NCBI RefSeq assembly: GCF_006542685.1
Contig: NZ_AP019736.1
Location: forward strand, 2,158,001-2,222,000
Length of the DNA: 64,000 nucleotides
From: Alistipes dispar
GTDB lineage: Bacteria > Bacteroidota > Bacteroidia > Bacteroidales > Rikenellaceae
Direction: 5' to 3'
Shown: one piece after another, positions 1 through 9,532 of the stretch
Position numbering within the stretch: position 1 is the stretch's first letter
Layout of the letters: every line of letters starts with the position of its first letter
The notes under the pieces: model-generated
What the model saw: the letters and a program-made list of their open reading frames with translations, nothing else
Told to the model about the DNA's origin: nothing
Databases searched by the model: none
Translations under genes and position numbers: made by a program

Positions 1-2
1 AG

Positions 3-3000
3 ACCCGCTACACGGTCTTCGGCGAGGTGGTGACCGATTCGGTGACCGACTCGTGCGACCTCGGGGGACGCAAATATATCGCCGTGGAGTGTCTTCCCGG
101 CCAGTTCGACCAGCGCGCCGCCTCGGCGGTGGACTGCGTGCGGCTGATCGACCCTGCGGCCGACGTGCGTATCCGCTCGTCGAAGCTGCTCCTTTTCGAG
201 GACGGAACCACCGACGAGGAGCTGGAGAAGATCCGCCGCTACTATATCAACGCCGTCGAGTCGCGCGAGAAGGACCTCTCGGTGCTCAGCGACATGGAAC
301 AGGCCGAGGTGCGCCCCGTGGAGGTGCTCGACGGGTTCACGCGCATGGGGGAGGCGGAGCTGGAGGGCTTCTGCCGCGAGAAGGGGCTGGCGATGAATGC
401 CGACGACCTGCGCGAGGTGGTGAAGTACTTCCGTACGGAAGGCCGCGATCCCTATGAGACCGAGCTGCGGATTCTGGACACCTATTGGAGCGACCACTGC
501 CGTCATACGACCTTTACGACCGAGCTGGAGGGCATCTCCGTCGAGGAGTCCTTCGTGCGGGAGGAGATCGAGGATTCGCTGGCGCTGTACCTGCGCATCC
601 GCCGCGAGCTGGGGCGCGAGCACAAGAGCGTCTGCCTGATGGACATCGCCACGATCGGCGCGCGCTACCTGCGCAAGCGGGGGCTGCTGGACGATCTGGA
701 GGTCTCGGAGGAGAACAACGCCTGCTCGATCTACGTCGATGTGGACGTGGACGGGCGGACCGAGAAGTGGCTCCTGCAATTCAAGAACGAAACGCACAAC
801 CATCCCACCGAAATCGAACCGTTCGGCGGAGCTTCGACCTGTCTGGGCGGCGCCATCCGCGACCCGCTGTCGGGCCGCAGCTACGTTTACCAGGCCATGC
901 GCGTGACGGGAGCCGGCAATATCTACCAGAAGGTGGGCGATACGCTTCCGGGCAAACTCCCGCAGAGCGTCATCTCGAAGAAGGCCGCGGCCGGCTATTC
1001 GAGCTACGGCAACCAGATCGGTCTGGCGACGACCCATGTGCGCGAGATTTACCACCCGGACTATGTGGCCAAGCGCCTCGAGGTCGGGGCCGTGGTGGGA
1101 GCCGTGAAGGCCGGGAACGTCCGCCGCGAGCGGCCGGAGGCCGGGGACGTGATCGTCATGCTCGGCGGCCGCACGGGCCGCGACGGCATCGGCGGGGCGA
1201 CGGGTTCTTCGAAGGAGCACGACGCCAGGTCGCTCGAGACGTGCGGCAGCGAGGTGCAGAAGGGCAACGCCCCCGAGGAGCGCAAGCTCGAACGCCTGTT
1301 CCGGCGTCCGGAGGTGACGCGCCTGATCAAGAAGTCGAACGACTTCGGTGCGGGCGGCGTGAGTGTGGCCATCGGCGAGCTGGCCGACGGACTGGACATC
1401 TACCTCGACCGCGTGAAGACCAAGTACAGCGGCCTGAATTCCACGGAGCTGGCCATCAGCGAGTCGCAGGAGCGCATGGCCGTGGTGATCGAGGCGAAGG
1501 ACGTCGAAGAGTTCATGCGCTACTGCCGCGAGGAGAACATCGAGGCGGTGCATGTGGCCGACGTGACCGCGACGGCGCGGATGCGCATGTTCAACGGCGA
1601 CCGCAAGGTGGTGGACCTGAGCCGCGAATTCATCGACAGCGCCGGCGCGAAGCACTACGCCGAGGCGAAGATCGCCGCGGTGGAGGACTGCGATCCCTTC
1701 GCGCGCGAGATCGCGGGCGGCACGCTCGCTGAGCGCTTCGCGAACAACCTCCGGGACGACAACGTGCTCTCGCAGCGGGGTCTGGTGGAGATGTTCGACT
1801 CGACGATCGGCCGTTCGACCGTGCTGATGCCCTTCGGCGGCCGCACGCAGCGCAGCGAGACGCAGGTCTCGGTGCAGAAACTCCCGACGGACGGCTACAC
1901 CGACACGGCCAGCATCATGGCCTTCGGCTACAACCCGCGGATCGCATCGTGGAGCCCCTATCACGGCGCGGCCTATGCCGTCGTCGAGGCGGCGGCGAAG
2001 GTCGTGGCGGCGGGCGCGCGATACGACCGGATGCGCTACTCCTACCAGGAGTATTTCGAGCGCATGACCCACGACCCCGAGAGCTGGGGCAAACCGCTCG
2101 GCGCGCTGCTCGGTGCGCTGAAGATGCAGGTCGAGCTGGGACTGCCGTCGATCGGCGGCAAGGATTCGATGTCGGGAACCTTCCAGCAGATCAACGTGCC
2201 GCCGATGCTCATGGCTTTCGGCATCACGACGGTGAATGCCGGAAAGGTCGTATCGACCGATCTGAAGGGTCCGGGACACCGCATCTACCTCGTCCGGCAC
2301 ACCCCGAAGGAGAACCGGATGCCCGACACGGAGCAGCTCAGGCGCAACTTTACCTTCGTCGGCGACCAGACCGAGGCGGGGCGGATCCTCTCGGCATGGG
2401 CCGTGGGCTTCGGCGGCGTGGCCGAGGGTCTGGCGAAGATGGCCTTCGGCAACGGCATCGGCGTCGAGACGTCGATGGAGGAGGCGCGGCTCTACGAATA
2501 CGCCTACGGGTCGATCCTCGTCGAATGCGAGGGGACGCTCGAATACCCCTTCGCCGAGCAGGTCGGCGTGACCGTGGCGGACGAGGCGCTGACGGTCGGC
2601 GGCGTACGGATGCCGCTCGAAGAACTGTACCGGGCCAATACCGAACGTTTCGCAACCGTCTATCCGGACAAGGGGATCAACTCGGCCGAGGTGATGACGG
2701 CCGCTCCGGCGACGGGCTGCGTCGCTTATCCGGGCGACGCGGTGGAGCACCCGCGGGTCTATATTCCCGTCTTCCCCGGCACGAACTGCGACTACGACAC
2801 CGCCAAGGCGTTCCGCACGGCGGGCGCCGAGGTCTGCATGAGCGTGCTCTGCAACCTCGGGGGCGACGACATCCTGCGTTCGATCGCCGGGATGAAGGAG
2901 CATATCCGCCGGGCGCATATCTTCGTGCTGAGCGGCGGTTTCTCGGCGGGCGACGAGCCGGACGGAAGTGCGAAATTCATCGTGAATGTTCTGAATAACA

Positions 3001-3566
3001 AAGATATACGCGAGGAGATACATGTGCTGCTCGACCGCGGCGGCCTGATTCTCGGCATCTGCAACGGGTTTCAGGCCCTGGTCAAGTCGGGGCTTCTGCC
3101 CTACGGACGGCTGGGAATGGTGACGCGCGAATCGCCGACGCTCTTCCGCAACGACATCAACCGCCACATTTCGCAGATCGTCTCGACGCGCGTGGCCGCG
3201 ACCGCCTCGCCGTGGCTCGCGGGATTCCGCCCGGGCGAGATCCACTCGATCGCCGTCAGTCACGGCGAGGGCAAATTCGTGGTGAGCGAGGAACTGGCCC
3301 GCGAACTCTTCGCCAACGGCCAGGTGGCTTTCCAGTACGTCGATGCCGCGGGACAGCCCACGGCCGAGGCGCCGTACAATCCCAACGGTTCGTCGTACGC
3401 CATCGAGGGCATCGTGTCGCCCGACGGCCGGATTCTCGGCAAGATGGGCCACACGGAGCGCTACGAGCCGAATCTTTTCCGCAACATCGCCGGCAACAAG
3501 CGGCAGTCGCTGTTCGAGAACGCCGTGGCCTACTTCCGGAAGACGGCTCCGGAGACGGCGCGGTAG
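3..3566 (+). CDS. purL: Phosphoribosylformylglycinamidine synthase, large single-chain form (5' end outside window)
   Basis: Converts FGAR, glutamine and ATP to FGAM, the fourth step of purine synthesis. The frame is open from the first bases of the window (RYTVFGEVV...), so the true start lies upstream and roughly the first 50 or more residues are missing. A GTG at 27 is only the first start-like codon inside the window. The AIRS-like synthetase core includes the NETHNHPTEIEPFGGAST stretch around base 785. The C-terminal class I glutamine amidotransferase domain begins near base 2755; its nucleophile Cys is in GICNGFQ (TGC at 3060) and the His/Glu pair is in GHTER near base 3450. This is the long fused PurL of Proteobacteria and Bacteroidota, so no separate purS or purQ is needed. 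It leads the purine cluster. Confidence 0.97.
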   Translation, partial: TRYTVFGEVVTDSVTDSCDLGGRKYIAVECLPGQFDQRAASAVDCVRLIDPAADVRIRSSKLLLFEDGTTDEELEKIRRYYINAVESREKDLSVLSDMEQAEVRPVEVLDGFTRMGEAELEGFCREKGLAMNADDLREVVKYFRTEGRDPYETELRILDTYWSDHCRHTTFTTELEGISVEESFVREEIEDSLALYLRIRRELGREHKSVCLMDIATIGARYLRKRGLLDDLEVSEENNACSIYVDVDVDGRTEKWLLQFKNETHNHPTEIEPFGGASTCLGGAIRDPLSGRSYVYQAMRVTGAGNIYQKVGDTLPGKLPQSVISKKAAAGYSSYGNQIGLATTHVREIYHPDYVAKRLEVGAVVGAVKAGNVRRERPEAGDVIVMLGGRTGRDGIGGATGSSKEHDARSLETCGSEVQKGNAPEERKLERLFRRPEVTRLIKKSNDFGAGGVSVAIGELADGLDIYLDRVKTKYSGLNSTELAISESQERMAVVIEAKDVEEFMRYCREENIEAVHVADVTATARMRMFNGDRKVVDLSREFIDSAGAKHYAEAKIAAVEDCDPFAREIAGGTLAERFANNLRDDNVLSQRGLVEMFDSTIGRSTVLMPFGGRTQRSETQVSVQKLPTDGYTDTASIMAFGYNPRIASWSPYHGAAYAVVEAAAKVVAAGARYDRMRYSYQEYFERMTHDPESWGKPLGALLGALKMQVELGLPSIGGKDSMSGTFQQINVPPMLMAFGITTVNAGKVVSTDLKGPGHRIYLVRHTPKENRMPDTEQLRRNFTFVGDQTEAGRILSAWAVGFGGVAEGLAKMAFGNGIGVETSMEEARLYEYAYGSILVECEGTLEYPFAEQVGVTVADEALTVGGVRMPLEELYRANTERFATVYPDKGINSAEVMTAAPATGCVAYPGDAVEHPRVYIPVFPGTNCDYDTAKAFRTAGAEVCMSVLCNLGGDDILRSIAGMKEHIRRAHIFVLSGGFSAGDEPDGSAKFIVNVLNNKDIREEIHVLLDRGGLILGICNGFQALVKSGLLPYGRLGMVTRESPTLFRNDINRHISQIVSTRVAATASPWLAGFRPGEIHSIAVSHGEGKFVVSEELARELFANGQVAFQYVDAAGQPTAEAPYNPNGSSYAIEGIVSPDGRILGKMGHTERYEPNLFRNIAGNKRQSLFENAVAYFRKTAPETAR

Positions 3567-3657
3567 GCGCGGGACTGCGGCCGGGGCGGCAGACAGGACA
3601 CCGGAAAAGAGAAGAAGAAACAGATAAGATCATAGAACTTAAAAATTCACACACACC

Positions 3658-4374
3658 ATGAAACAGCTCGAAATGCTCTACGAGGGCAAGGCAAAACAGG
3701 TTTTCCGTACGGACGATCCCGACAAGATCATCATTCATTACAAGGATGCCGCCACGGCGTTCAACAACGTGAAGAAGGCGACGATCGAGAACAAGGGCGT
3801 GCTGAACAACGCGATTTCGACCCTGATCTTCAAGGAGCTGCAAAAGGCCGGCGTGAAGACGCACTACATCGAGACGCTCAACGAGCGCGACCAGCTCTGC
3901 CGCCGTGTCGAGATCATTCCGCTCGAGGTGATCGTGCGCAACACGATCGCCGGGTCGATGGCCCAGCGCCTCGGGATCGAGGAGGGCACGCAGCCCGGGA
4001 ACGTGATCTACGACATCTGCTACAAGAAGGACGAGCTGGGCGATCCGCTCATCAACGACCACCACGCCGTGGCGCTGGGCGCCGCGACCTACGGGGAGCT
4101 GGACGAGATCTATAAGATGACGGCCAAGATCAACGAGGTGCTCAAGGGGCTGTTCGCCAAAATGAACATCAAGCTCGTGGACTTCAAGATCGAGTTCGGC
4201 AGGACGTCGGACGGCGAGATCGTGCTCGCGGACGAGGTGTCGCCCGACACCTGCCGCCTGTGGGACGCCACGACCAACGAAAAACTCGACAAGGACCGTT
4301 TCCGCCGCGATCTGGGCAAGGTCCGCGAGGCATACGAGGAGATTCTGGCACGTCTGAAGAAAATCACGGCATAA
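3658..4374 (+). CDS. purC: SAICAR synthetase (phosphoribosylaminoimidazole-succinocarboxamide synthase)
   Basis: Joins CAIR and aspartate with ATP to give SAICAR. The 238-residue length is normal for the short single-domain enzyme. The N-terminus MLYEGKAKQVF, the central EVIVRNTIAGSM and the later DEVSPDTCRLWD are family signatures for ATP and substrate binding. The gene starts 91 bp after purL; that gap holds no gene, and the last bases before ATG are AT-rich with no Shine-Dalgarno, as is usual in this phylum. Its stop is one base from the purF ATG, so the two are probably translationally linked. Confidence 0.97.
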   Translation: MKQLEMLYEGKAKQVFRTDDPDKIIIHYKDAATAFNNVKKATIENKGVLNNAISTLIFKELQKAGVKTHYIETLNERDQLCRRVEIIPLEVIVRNTIAGSMAQRLGIEEGTQPGNVIYDICYKKDELGDPLINDHHAVALGAATYGELDEIYKMTAKINEVLKGLFAKMNIKLVDFKIEFGRTSDGEIVLADEVSPDTCRLWDATTNEKLDKDRFRRDLGKVREAYEEILARLKKITA

Positions 4375-4375
4375 G

Positions 4376-5788
4376 ATGATGGAGTTGGTTCGTGACCGCG
4401 AGCTGCATGAGGAGTGCGGGGTGTTCGGCGTCTTCGGCGTGCCGAACGCCGCGTCGCTGACCTATTACGGTCTGCATGCGTTGCAGCACCGCGGACAGGA
4501 GGGGGCCGGAATCGTGTCGGCGGACGACGGCGTATTCCGCCGCATCAAGGGCGACGGACTGGTGACGGAGGTGTTCGACGAGGCGAAGCTCGCCACGCTG
4601 CGCGGCGACATGGCGATCGGCCATGTGCGCTATACGACGGCCGGAGGCGGCGGCGTCGAGAATATCCAGCCGTTCCTGTTCCGCCACAATACGGGCGATT
4701 TCGCGATGGCGCACAACGGCAATATCGTCAATTCGGCCCTGCTGCGCACCTACCTCGAAAACAAGGGCAGCCTGTTCCAGTCCACCTCCGACAGCGAGAT
4801 TCTGGCCCACCTCATCAAGAAGGAGACCCGTTTCCGCGACCGGCCGCGCATCCATGCGATCGTCGATGCGCTGAACATGATCGAGGGCGCCTTCGCCTTC
4901 CTCATCATGACGGCCAACCGCATTTACGCCTGCCGCGACAAGTACGGCCTCCGGCCGCTGTCGATCGGCCGGCTGGGCGACGGCTGGGTCGTGTCGAGCG
5001 AGACGTGCGCCTTCGACGTGCTGGGCGCGGAGTTCGTGCGCGACGTCAATCCCGGCGAGATCGTGACGATCGACCGGCAGGGGTTGCGGAGCTGCGATTT
5101 CTCGATGTACAAGCGTTGCGAAATGTGCTCGATGGAGTATATCTACTTCGCCCGCCCGGACAGCGACATAGAGGGCTGCAACGTCCACGCCTTCCGCAAG
5201 GTGTCGGGCCGGCTGCTGTACGAGGAGTCGCCGGCCGACGCGGACATCGTGGTCGGCGTTCCGGATTCGAGCCTGAGCGCCGCGATGGGTTACGCCGAGG
5301 CGAGCGGCCTGCCCTACGAGATGGGGCTCATCAAGAACAAGTATATCGGCCGCACCTTCATCCAGCCTTCGCAGGAGCTGCGTGAGAAGGGCGTGCGGAT
5401 GAAACTCTCGGCCGTGCGCACCATCGTCCGGGGCAAGCGCGTGGTGCTGGTGGACGATTCGATCGTGCGCGGCACGACCTCGCGGCGCATCGTCACGATG
5501 CTCAAGGAGGCCGGCGCCACCGAGGTCCACGTGCGTATCGCCTCGCCCCCGATGACGAACCCCTGTTTCTACGGCGTGGACACCTCGACCTACGACGAGC
5601 TGATTTCGGCGCACAAGGATCCGGCGGGCGTCTGCCGGGAGATCGGGGCCGACTCGCTCTGTTTCCTCTCGCCCGGGGCGCTGCTCAGGGCCGGCAACCG
5701 CAGGGAGCTCTGCATGGCCTGCTTCACGGGGCAGTACCCCACGGCGCTGTACCAGTCGCCCGACGAGGCGAACCGCGAGACCAAGTGA
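4376..5788 (+). CDS. purF: Amidophosphoribosyltransferase
   Basis: Catalyses the committed step: PRPP plus glutamine to phosphoribosylamine. The first 13 residues look like a cleavable propeptide, leaving the nucleophile Cys14 of HEECGVFG as the mature N-terminus, as in the Bacillus-type enzyme. An N-terminal Ntn glutaminase domain (LHALQHRGQEGAG) is followed by a phosphoribosyltransferase domain with the PRPP motif VVLVDDSIVRGTTSRR near residue 358. Cysteines in CEMCSMEYIYF (about residue 248) and LCMACFTG (about 445) fit the four-cysteine Fe-S ligand set of oxygen-sensitive PurF. At 470 residues it is full length. ATG at 4376 or 4379 are both possible starts. Confidence 0.97.
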   Translation: MMELVRDRELHEECGVFGVFGVPNAASLTYYGLHALQHRGQEGAGIVSADDGVFRRIKGDGLVTEVFDEAKLATLRGDMAIGHVRYTTAGGGGVENIQPFLFRHNTGDFAMAHNGNIVNSALLRTYLENKGSLFQSTSDSEILAHLIKKETRFRDRPRIHAIVDALNMIEGAFAFLIMTANRIYACRDKYGLRPLSIGRLGDGWVVSSETCAFDVLGAEFVRDVNPGEIVTIDRQGLRSCDFSMYKRCEMCSMEYIYFARPDSDIEGCNVHAFRKVSGRLLYEESPADADIVVGVPDSSLSAAMGYAEASGLPYEMGLIKNKYIGRTFIQPSQELREKGVRMKLSAVRTIVRGKRVVLVDDSIVRGTTSRRIVTMLKEAGATEVHVRIASPPMTNPCFYGVDTSTYDELISAHKDPAGVCREIGADSLCFLSPGALLRAGNRRELCMACFTGQYPTALYQSPDEANRETK

Positions 5789-5895
5789 GCGGGCCGGGAG
5801 CGGCGGAGAACGGAAATACGGATTGCACCCGGTCCGGAGCGTGCGCCGCAGGGCGGTGCGCGGGAGACGGGGCGGATTAACACTGAAAAAGAGAT

Positions 5896-6921
5896 ATGGC
5901 ACAAAGTTATGAAAAGGCCGGCGTGAACCTCGAAGCCGGGTATGAAGTGGTGCGGCGCATCAAGAAGCACGTGGCATCGACCTCGCGCCTGGGGGTGATG
6001 GGCAATATCGGCGCCTTCGGCGGCATGTTCGACCTTTCGGCGCTGCAGGTGAAGGAACCGGTGCTCGTGAGCGGCACGGACGGCGTGGGCACGAAGCTCA
6101 AGCTGGCCTTCGAGATGGACAAGCACGATACGATCGGTATCGACGCCGTGGCCATGTGCGTCAATGACGTGCTGGCGCAGGGGGCCGAGCCGCTCGTGTT
6201 CCTCGATTACGTGGCCGTGGGTCACAACGAACCCCAGAAGATAGAGGCCGTCGTGGCGGGCGTGGCCGAAGGCTGCCGCCAGGCGGGATGCGCGCTGGTG
6301 GGCGGCGAGACGGCCGAGATGCCGGGCATGTACGCCGAGGGCGAGTACGACATCGCCGGCTTCACGGTGGGTGTCGTGGAGAAATCGAAGCTCATCGACG
6401 GTTCGAAGGTCAAGGCGGGCGACGCGCTCGTGGGCATCGCTTCGAGCGGCGTGCATTCGAACGGATTCAGCCTCGTGCGCAAGATCCTTTCGGACAACGG
6501 CCTCGACCTGCACAAATCCTATCCCGAGCTGTCGAACAAGCTGCTGGGCGAGGTGCTGCTCACGCCGACGCGGATCTATGTCAAACAGGTGCTCGAGGTG
6601 ATCCGCCGCTGCGACGTGCACGGCATCAGCCACATCACGGGCGGCGGTTTCGACGAGAACATCCCCCGCATCCTGCACGACGGGCAGGGGCTCGAGATCG
6701 AGGAGGGATCGTGGGAGATTCCGCCCGTGTTCCGTTTCCTCGAGAAGTACGGCCGGGTTCCCCACCGCGAGATGTTCAACATCTTCAACATGGGCGTCGG
6801 CATGGTCGTCGCGCTCGATGCCGCGGAGGCGCAGACGGCCGTGGAGATTCTCGCGGCGCAGGGCGAGCGGGCTTCGGTGATCGGCCGCGTGACCGCGACC
6901 GAAGGCGTCGTCATCCGGTAG
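5896..6921 (+). CDS. purM: Phosphoribosylformylglycinamidine cyclo-ligase (AIR synthetase)
   Basis: Closes the imidazole ring of FGAM to form AIR using ATP. The protein has 341 residues, the usual length. Visible signatures are SGTDGVGTKLKLAFEM near residue 60, the CVNDVLAQGAEPLVFLDY metal/substrate region, and HITGGGFDENIPR toward the C-terminus. It follows purF after 107 bp of GC-rich sequence with no open gene, and is separated from purN by only 4 bp, so purM-purN is very likely one translational block. Confidence 0.97.
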   Translation: MAQSYEKAGVNLEAGYEVVRRIKKHVASTSRLGVMGNIGAFGGMFDLSALQVKEPVLVSGTDGVGTKLKLAFEMDKHDTIGIDAVAMCVNDVLAQGAEPLVFLDYVAVGHNEPQKIEAVVAGVAEGCRQAGCALVGGETAEMPGMYAEGEYDIAGFTVGVVEKSKLIDGSKVKAGDALVGIASSGVHSNGFSLVRKILSDNGLDLHKSYPELSNKLLGEVLLTPTRIYVKQVLEVIRRCDVHGISHITGGGFDENIPRILHDGQGLEIEEGSWEIPPVFRFLEKYGRVPHREMFNIFNMGVGMVVALDAAEAQTAVEILAAQGERASVIGRVTATEGVVIR

Positions 6922-6925
6922 TGCC

Positions 6926-7510
6926 ATGCGGCGGCTTGCGGTATTCGCCAGCGGCAACGGGACGAACTTCGAGGCCATCGTCTCCGCCTGCGAGCGGGGA
7001 GAGTTGGCCGCCGGGGTCGTGCTGCTGGTCTGCGACCGCCCCGGGGCGCGGGTCGCGGAACGGGCCGCGGCGCACGGCGTCGAGGCGTTCGTCTTCTCTC
7101 CGAAGGAGTACGCCTCGAAGGCGGATTACGAGCGGGAGATCGTCCGCCGGCTCGATGCCGCGGGCGTGGAGCTGGTCTGTCTGGCGGGGTACATGCGCAT
7201 TGCGGGCGAGACGCTGCTCGGAGCCTACGGCGGGCGGATCGTCAACATTCATCCCTCGCTGCTGCCCGCCTTCCGCGGGGCGCACGCCATCGAGCAGGCG
7301 CTGGAGTACGGCGTGAAGGTCTTCGGCGTGACGGTTCATTGGGTGGATGCCACGCTCGACGGCGGCCGCATCATCGCCCAGCGCGCCTTCGGGTACGAAG
7401 GCGGCGATGCGGCGGAACTGGAAGCGAAGATTCATGCGGTGGAATACCCGCTCTATATAGATACGATCCGAAAACTGCTGGAAGATGAGCGACTTGCAAA
7501 AAGAACTTGA
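6926..7510 (+). CDS. purN: Phosphoribosylglycinamide formyltransferase (folate-dependent)
   Basis: Transfers the formyl group of 10-formyl-tetrahydrofolate to GAR. The start of the protein (RRLAVFASGNGTNFEAI) is the phosphate-binding loop, and NIHPSLLPAFRGAHA around residue 106 carries the catalytic Asn and His. The catalytic Asp lies in HWVDATLDGG. At 194 residues it is normal for PurN. The 3' end overlaps the next gene by 26 bp. The folD gene at the end of the cluster can provide its cosubstrate. Confidence 0.96.
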   Translation: MRRLAVFASGNGTNFEAIVSACERGELAAGVVLLVCDRPGARVAERAAAHGVEAFVFSPKEYASKADYEREIVRRLDAAGVELVCLAGYMRIAGETLLGAYGGRIVNIHPSLLPAFRGAHAIEQALEYGVKVFGVTVHWVDATLDGGRIIAQRAFGYEGGDAAELEAKIHAVEYPLYIDTIRKLLEDERLAKRT

Positions 7511-7904
7511 ACCGTTCCCCGACGAAGCGGGCCTGTCGTTCGTCGGCTCGGTCGATGACGGGGGATTTCCCCAGGTGAAGGCCATGCTCGCCCCGCGCGG
7601 GCGCGAGGGGCTCCGGGTGTTCCGGTTCTCGACGAACGCCTCGTCGATGCGTGTGGCGCAGTTCCGCCGCAACGGCGCGGCGTGTCTCTACTTCTGCGAC
7701 CCGCGGACCTTCCGGGGGTTGCTGCTGACCGGTACGATGGAGGTGCTGGAGGATGCCGCGAGCCGGCGCCGCGTGTGGCGCGAGGGCGACGAGCGGTATT
7801 ATCCCGGCGGCGTGGACGGTCCGGATTGCTGCGCGCTCCGGTTCACGGCCCGCACGGGACGGTATTACTGCGATTTTCATTCGGAAAATTTTGAAATAAA
7901 ATAA
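7485..7904 (+). CDS. Pyridoxamine 5'-phosphate oxidase-like FMN-binding split-barrel protein
   Basis: A 139-residue protein with the pattern of the PNPOx-like flavin split barrel: GLSFVGSVDDGGFPQVKAM, then a strand with FSTNASSMRVAQFRRN, then YFCDPRTFRGLLLTGTMEV. Homologues are often called general stress protein 26-like; most bind FMN, F420 or heme, but their substrates are unknown. It begins inside the 3' end of purN in another frame (26 bp overlap) and stops 7 bp before purH, so it is cotranscribed with the purine genes. It has no known purine-pathway function. The family assignment is fairly secure, the role is not. Confidence 0.8.
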   Translation: MSDLQKELEPFPDEAGLSFVGSVDDGGFPQVKAMLAPRGREGLRVFRFSTNASSMRVAQFRRNGAACLYFCDPRTFRGLLLTGTMEVLEDAASRRRVWREGDERYYPGGVDGPDCCALRFTARTGRYYCDFHSENFEIK

Positions 7905-7911
7905 CGGAAAC

Positions 7912-9441
7912 ATGAGAGCATTGGTAAGTGTGAGCGACAAGACCGGCGTGGTGGATTTCGCGCGCGGGCTGCGGTCGCTGGGCTGGGAGGTGATCGCCAC
8001 GGGCGGCACGATGAAACTGCTGCGCGAGAGCGGCGTCGAGGTGGTCAATATCAGCGACGTGACGGGATTTCCCGAAATCTGCGACGGACGCGTGAAGACC
8101 CTGCACCCGAAGGTGCACGGCGGGCTGCTGGCGCGCCGCGACGATCCGGAGCACCTGAAGGCCCTGAAGGAGAACGGCATCGGCTTCATCGACCTGGTGT
8201 GCGTGAACCTCTATCCCTTCCGGCAGACGATCGCCAAACCCGGCGTGAAGATGGAGGACGCCATCGAGAACATCGACATCGGCGGACCTTCGATGCTGCG
8301 TTCGGCGGCCAAGAACTGGGCCGACGTGACGGTGGTGTGCGATCCGGCGGACTACGGGCAGGTCCTCTCGGAGATCCGCGCCGGCGGCAATACCGAGAAG
8401 ACAACGCGTCTGAAGCTCTCGGCCAAAGCCTACACCCATACGGCCGAGTACGACGCGATGATCGCCACGTACATGCGTGCGCAGGCGGGGCTCGACGAGA
8501 AGCTGTTCCTGGAATTCGACCTCGTGCAGCCGCTGCGTTACGGCGAGAACCCCCACCAGAGCGCGAAGTTCTACCGCGAGGGGAGCCGGACGCCCTATTC
8601 GCTGGCCTTCGCCCGGCAGCTCAACGGCAAGGAGCTGTCGTACAACAACATTCAGGACGCCAACGCCGCGCTCTGCATCGTGCGCGAGTTCGACGAGCCG
8701 TTCTGTGTGGGGCTGAAGCACATGAATCCCTGCGGTGCGGCCACGGGGCGCGACGTCGCGGAGGCGTGGACGAAGGCCTACGAAGCGGACAAGGTGTCGA
8801 TCTTCGGCGGCATCGTGGCCACGAACCGCGAGGTGACGCGCGAGGCGGCCGAGCTGATGAAGCCGATCTTCCTGGAGATCGTCATGGCGCCGAAGTTCTC
8901 CGACGAAGCGCTGGAGGTGCTCCGCACGAAGAAGAACCTGCGTCTGCTGGAGGTCGATATGACCCGCGGCGAGGAGGCCCGGAAGCAGTACGTGAGCGTG
9001 AACGGCGGCCTGCTGGTGCAGGACCTCGACGCGGAGACCCGCCGCGTGGAGCCCTCGATGTGTGTGACGAAGGTCCGGCCGGCCGAGGCGCAGATGAAGG
9101 ACCTCAATTTCGGCTGGCGGATCGTCAAGCACGTGAAGTCGAACGCGATCGTCGTGGTCCGCGACGGCCGGACGCTGGGCGTCGGCGCCGGACAGATGAA
9201 CCGTATCGGTTCGGCCGAGATCGCTCTCAAACAGGCGCATGCCGCGGGCTTCACCGAGGGGCTCGTGCTGGCGTCGGACGGCTTCTTCCCCTTCGACGAC
9301 TGCGTGGCGCTGGCCGCCGAATACGGCGTGACGGCCATCGTGCAGCCCGGAGGTTCGGTCCGCGACGAGGATTCGATCCGCAAGGCCGACGAGAAGGGAA
9401 TCGCCATGTGCTTCACCGGGGAGCGTCACTTCAAGCACTGA
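7912..9441 (+). CDS. purH: Bifunctional AICAR formyltransferase / IMP cyclohydrolase
   Basis: Performs the last two steps to IMP. The N-terminal MGS-like cyclohydrolase domain (about residues 1-190) begins MRALVSVSDKTGVVDFARGL and includes DGRVKTLHPKVHGG. The C-terminal formyltransferase carries the catalytic KHMNPCGAATG near residue 269 and GKELSYNNIQDANAA before it. At 509 residues it is full length. It uses 10-formyl-tetrahydrofolate, linking it to PurN and FolD in the same cluster. It starts 7 bp after the split-barrel gene. Confidence 0.97.
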   Translation: MRALVSVSDKTGVVDFARGLRSLGWEVIATGGTMKLLRESGVEVVNISDVTGFPEICDGRVKTLHPKVHGGLLARRDDPEHLKALKENGIGFIDLVCVNLYPFRQTIAKPGVKMEDAIENIDIGGPSMLRSAAKNWADVTVVCDPADYGQVLSEIRAGGNTEKTTRLKLSAKAYTHTAEYDAMIATYMRAQAGLDEKLFLEFDLVQPLRYGENPHQSAKFYREGSRTPYSLAFARQLNGKELSYNNIQDANAALCIVREFDEPFCVGLKHMNPCGAATGRDVAEAWTKAYEADKVSIFGGIVATNREVTREAAELMKPIFLEIVMAPKFSDEALEVLRTKKNLRLLEVDMTRGEEARKQYVSVNGGLLVQDLDAETRRVEPSMCVTKVRPAEAQMKDLNFGWRIVKHVKSNAIVVVRDGRTLGVGAGQMNRIGSAEIALKQAHAAGFTEGLVLASDGFFPFDDCVALAAEYGVTAIVQPGGSVRDEDSIRKADEKGIAMCFTGERHFKH

Positions 9442-9532
9442 TGCGCGCCGGGCGGGGTCCGGCCGAAAGAGGGAGTATGAACGATTCCGCACCATCCCGG
9501 GAAGGGCGGTGCGGACGAGAAACGGAACGAAT

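Noticed and set aside
485..1732. Long open frames in other phases inside purL, purH, mfd and similar genes
   Set aside because: All are Arg/Gly/Ala-rich shadows of conserved genes.
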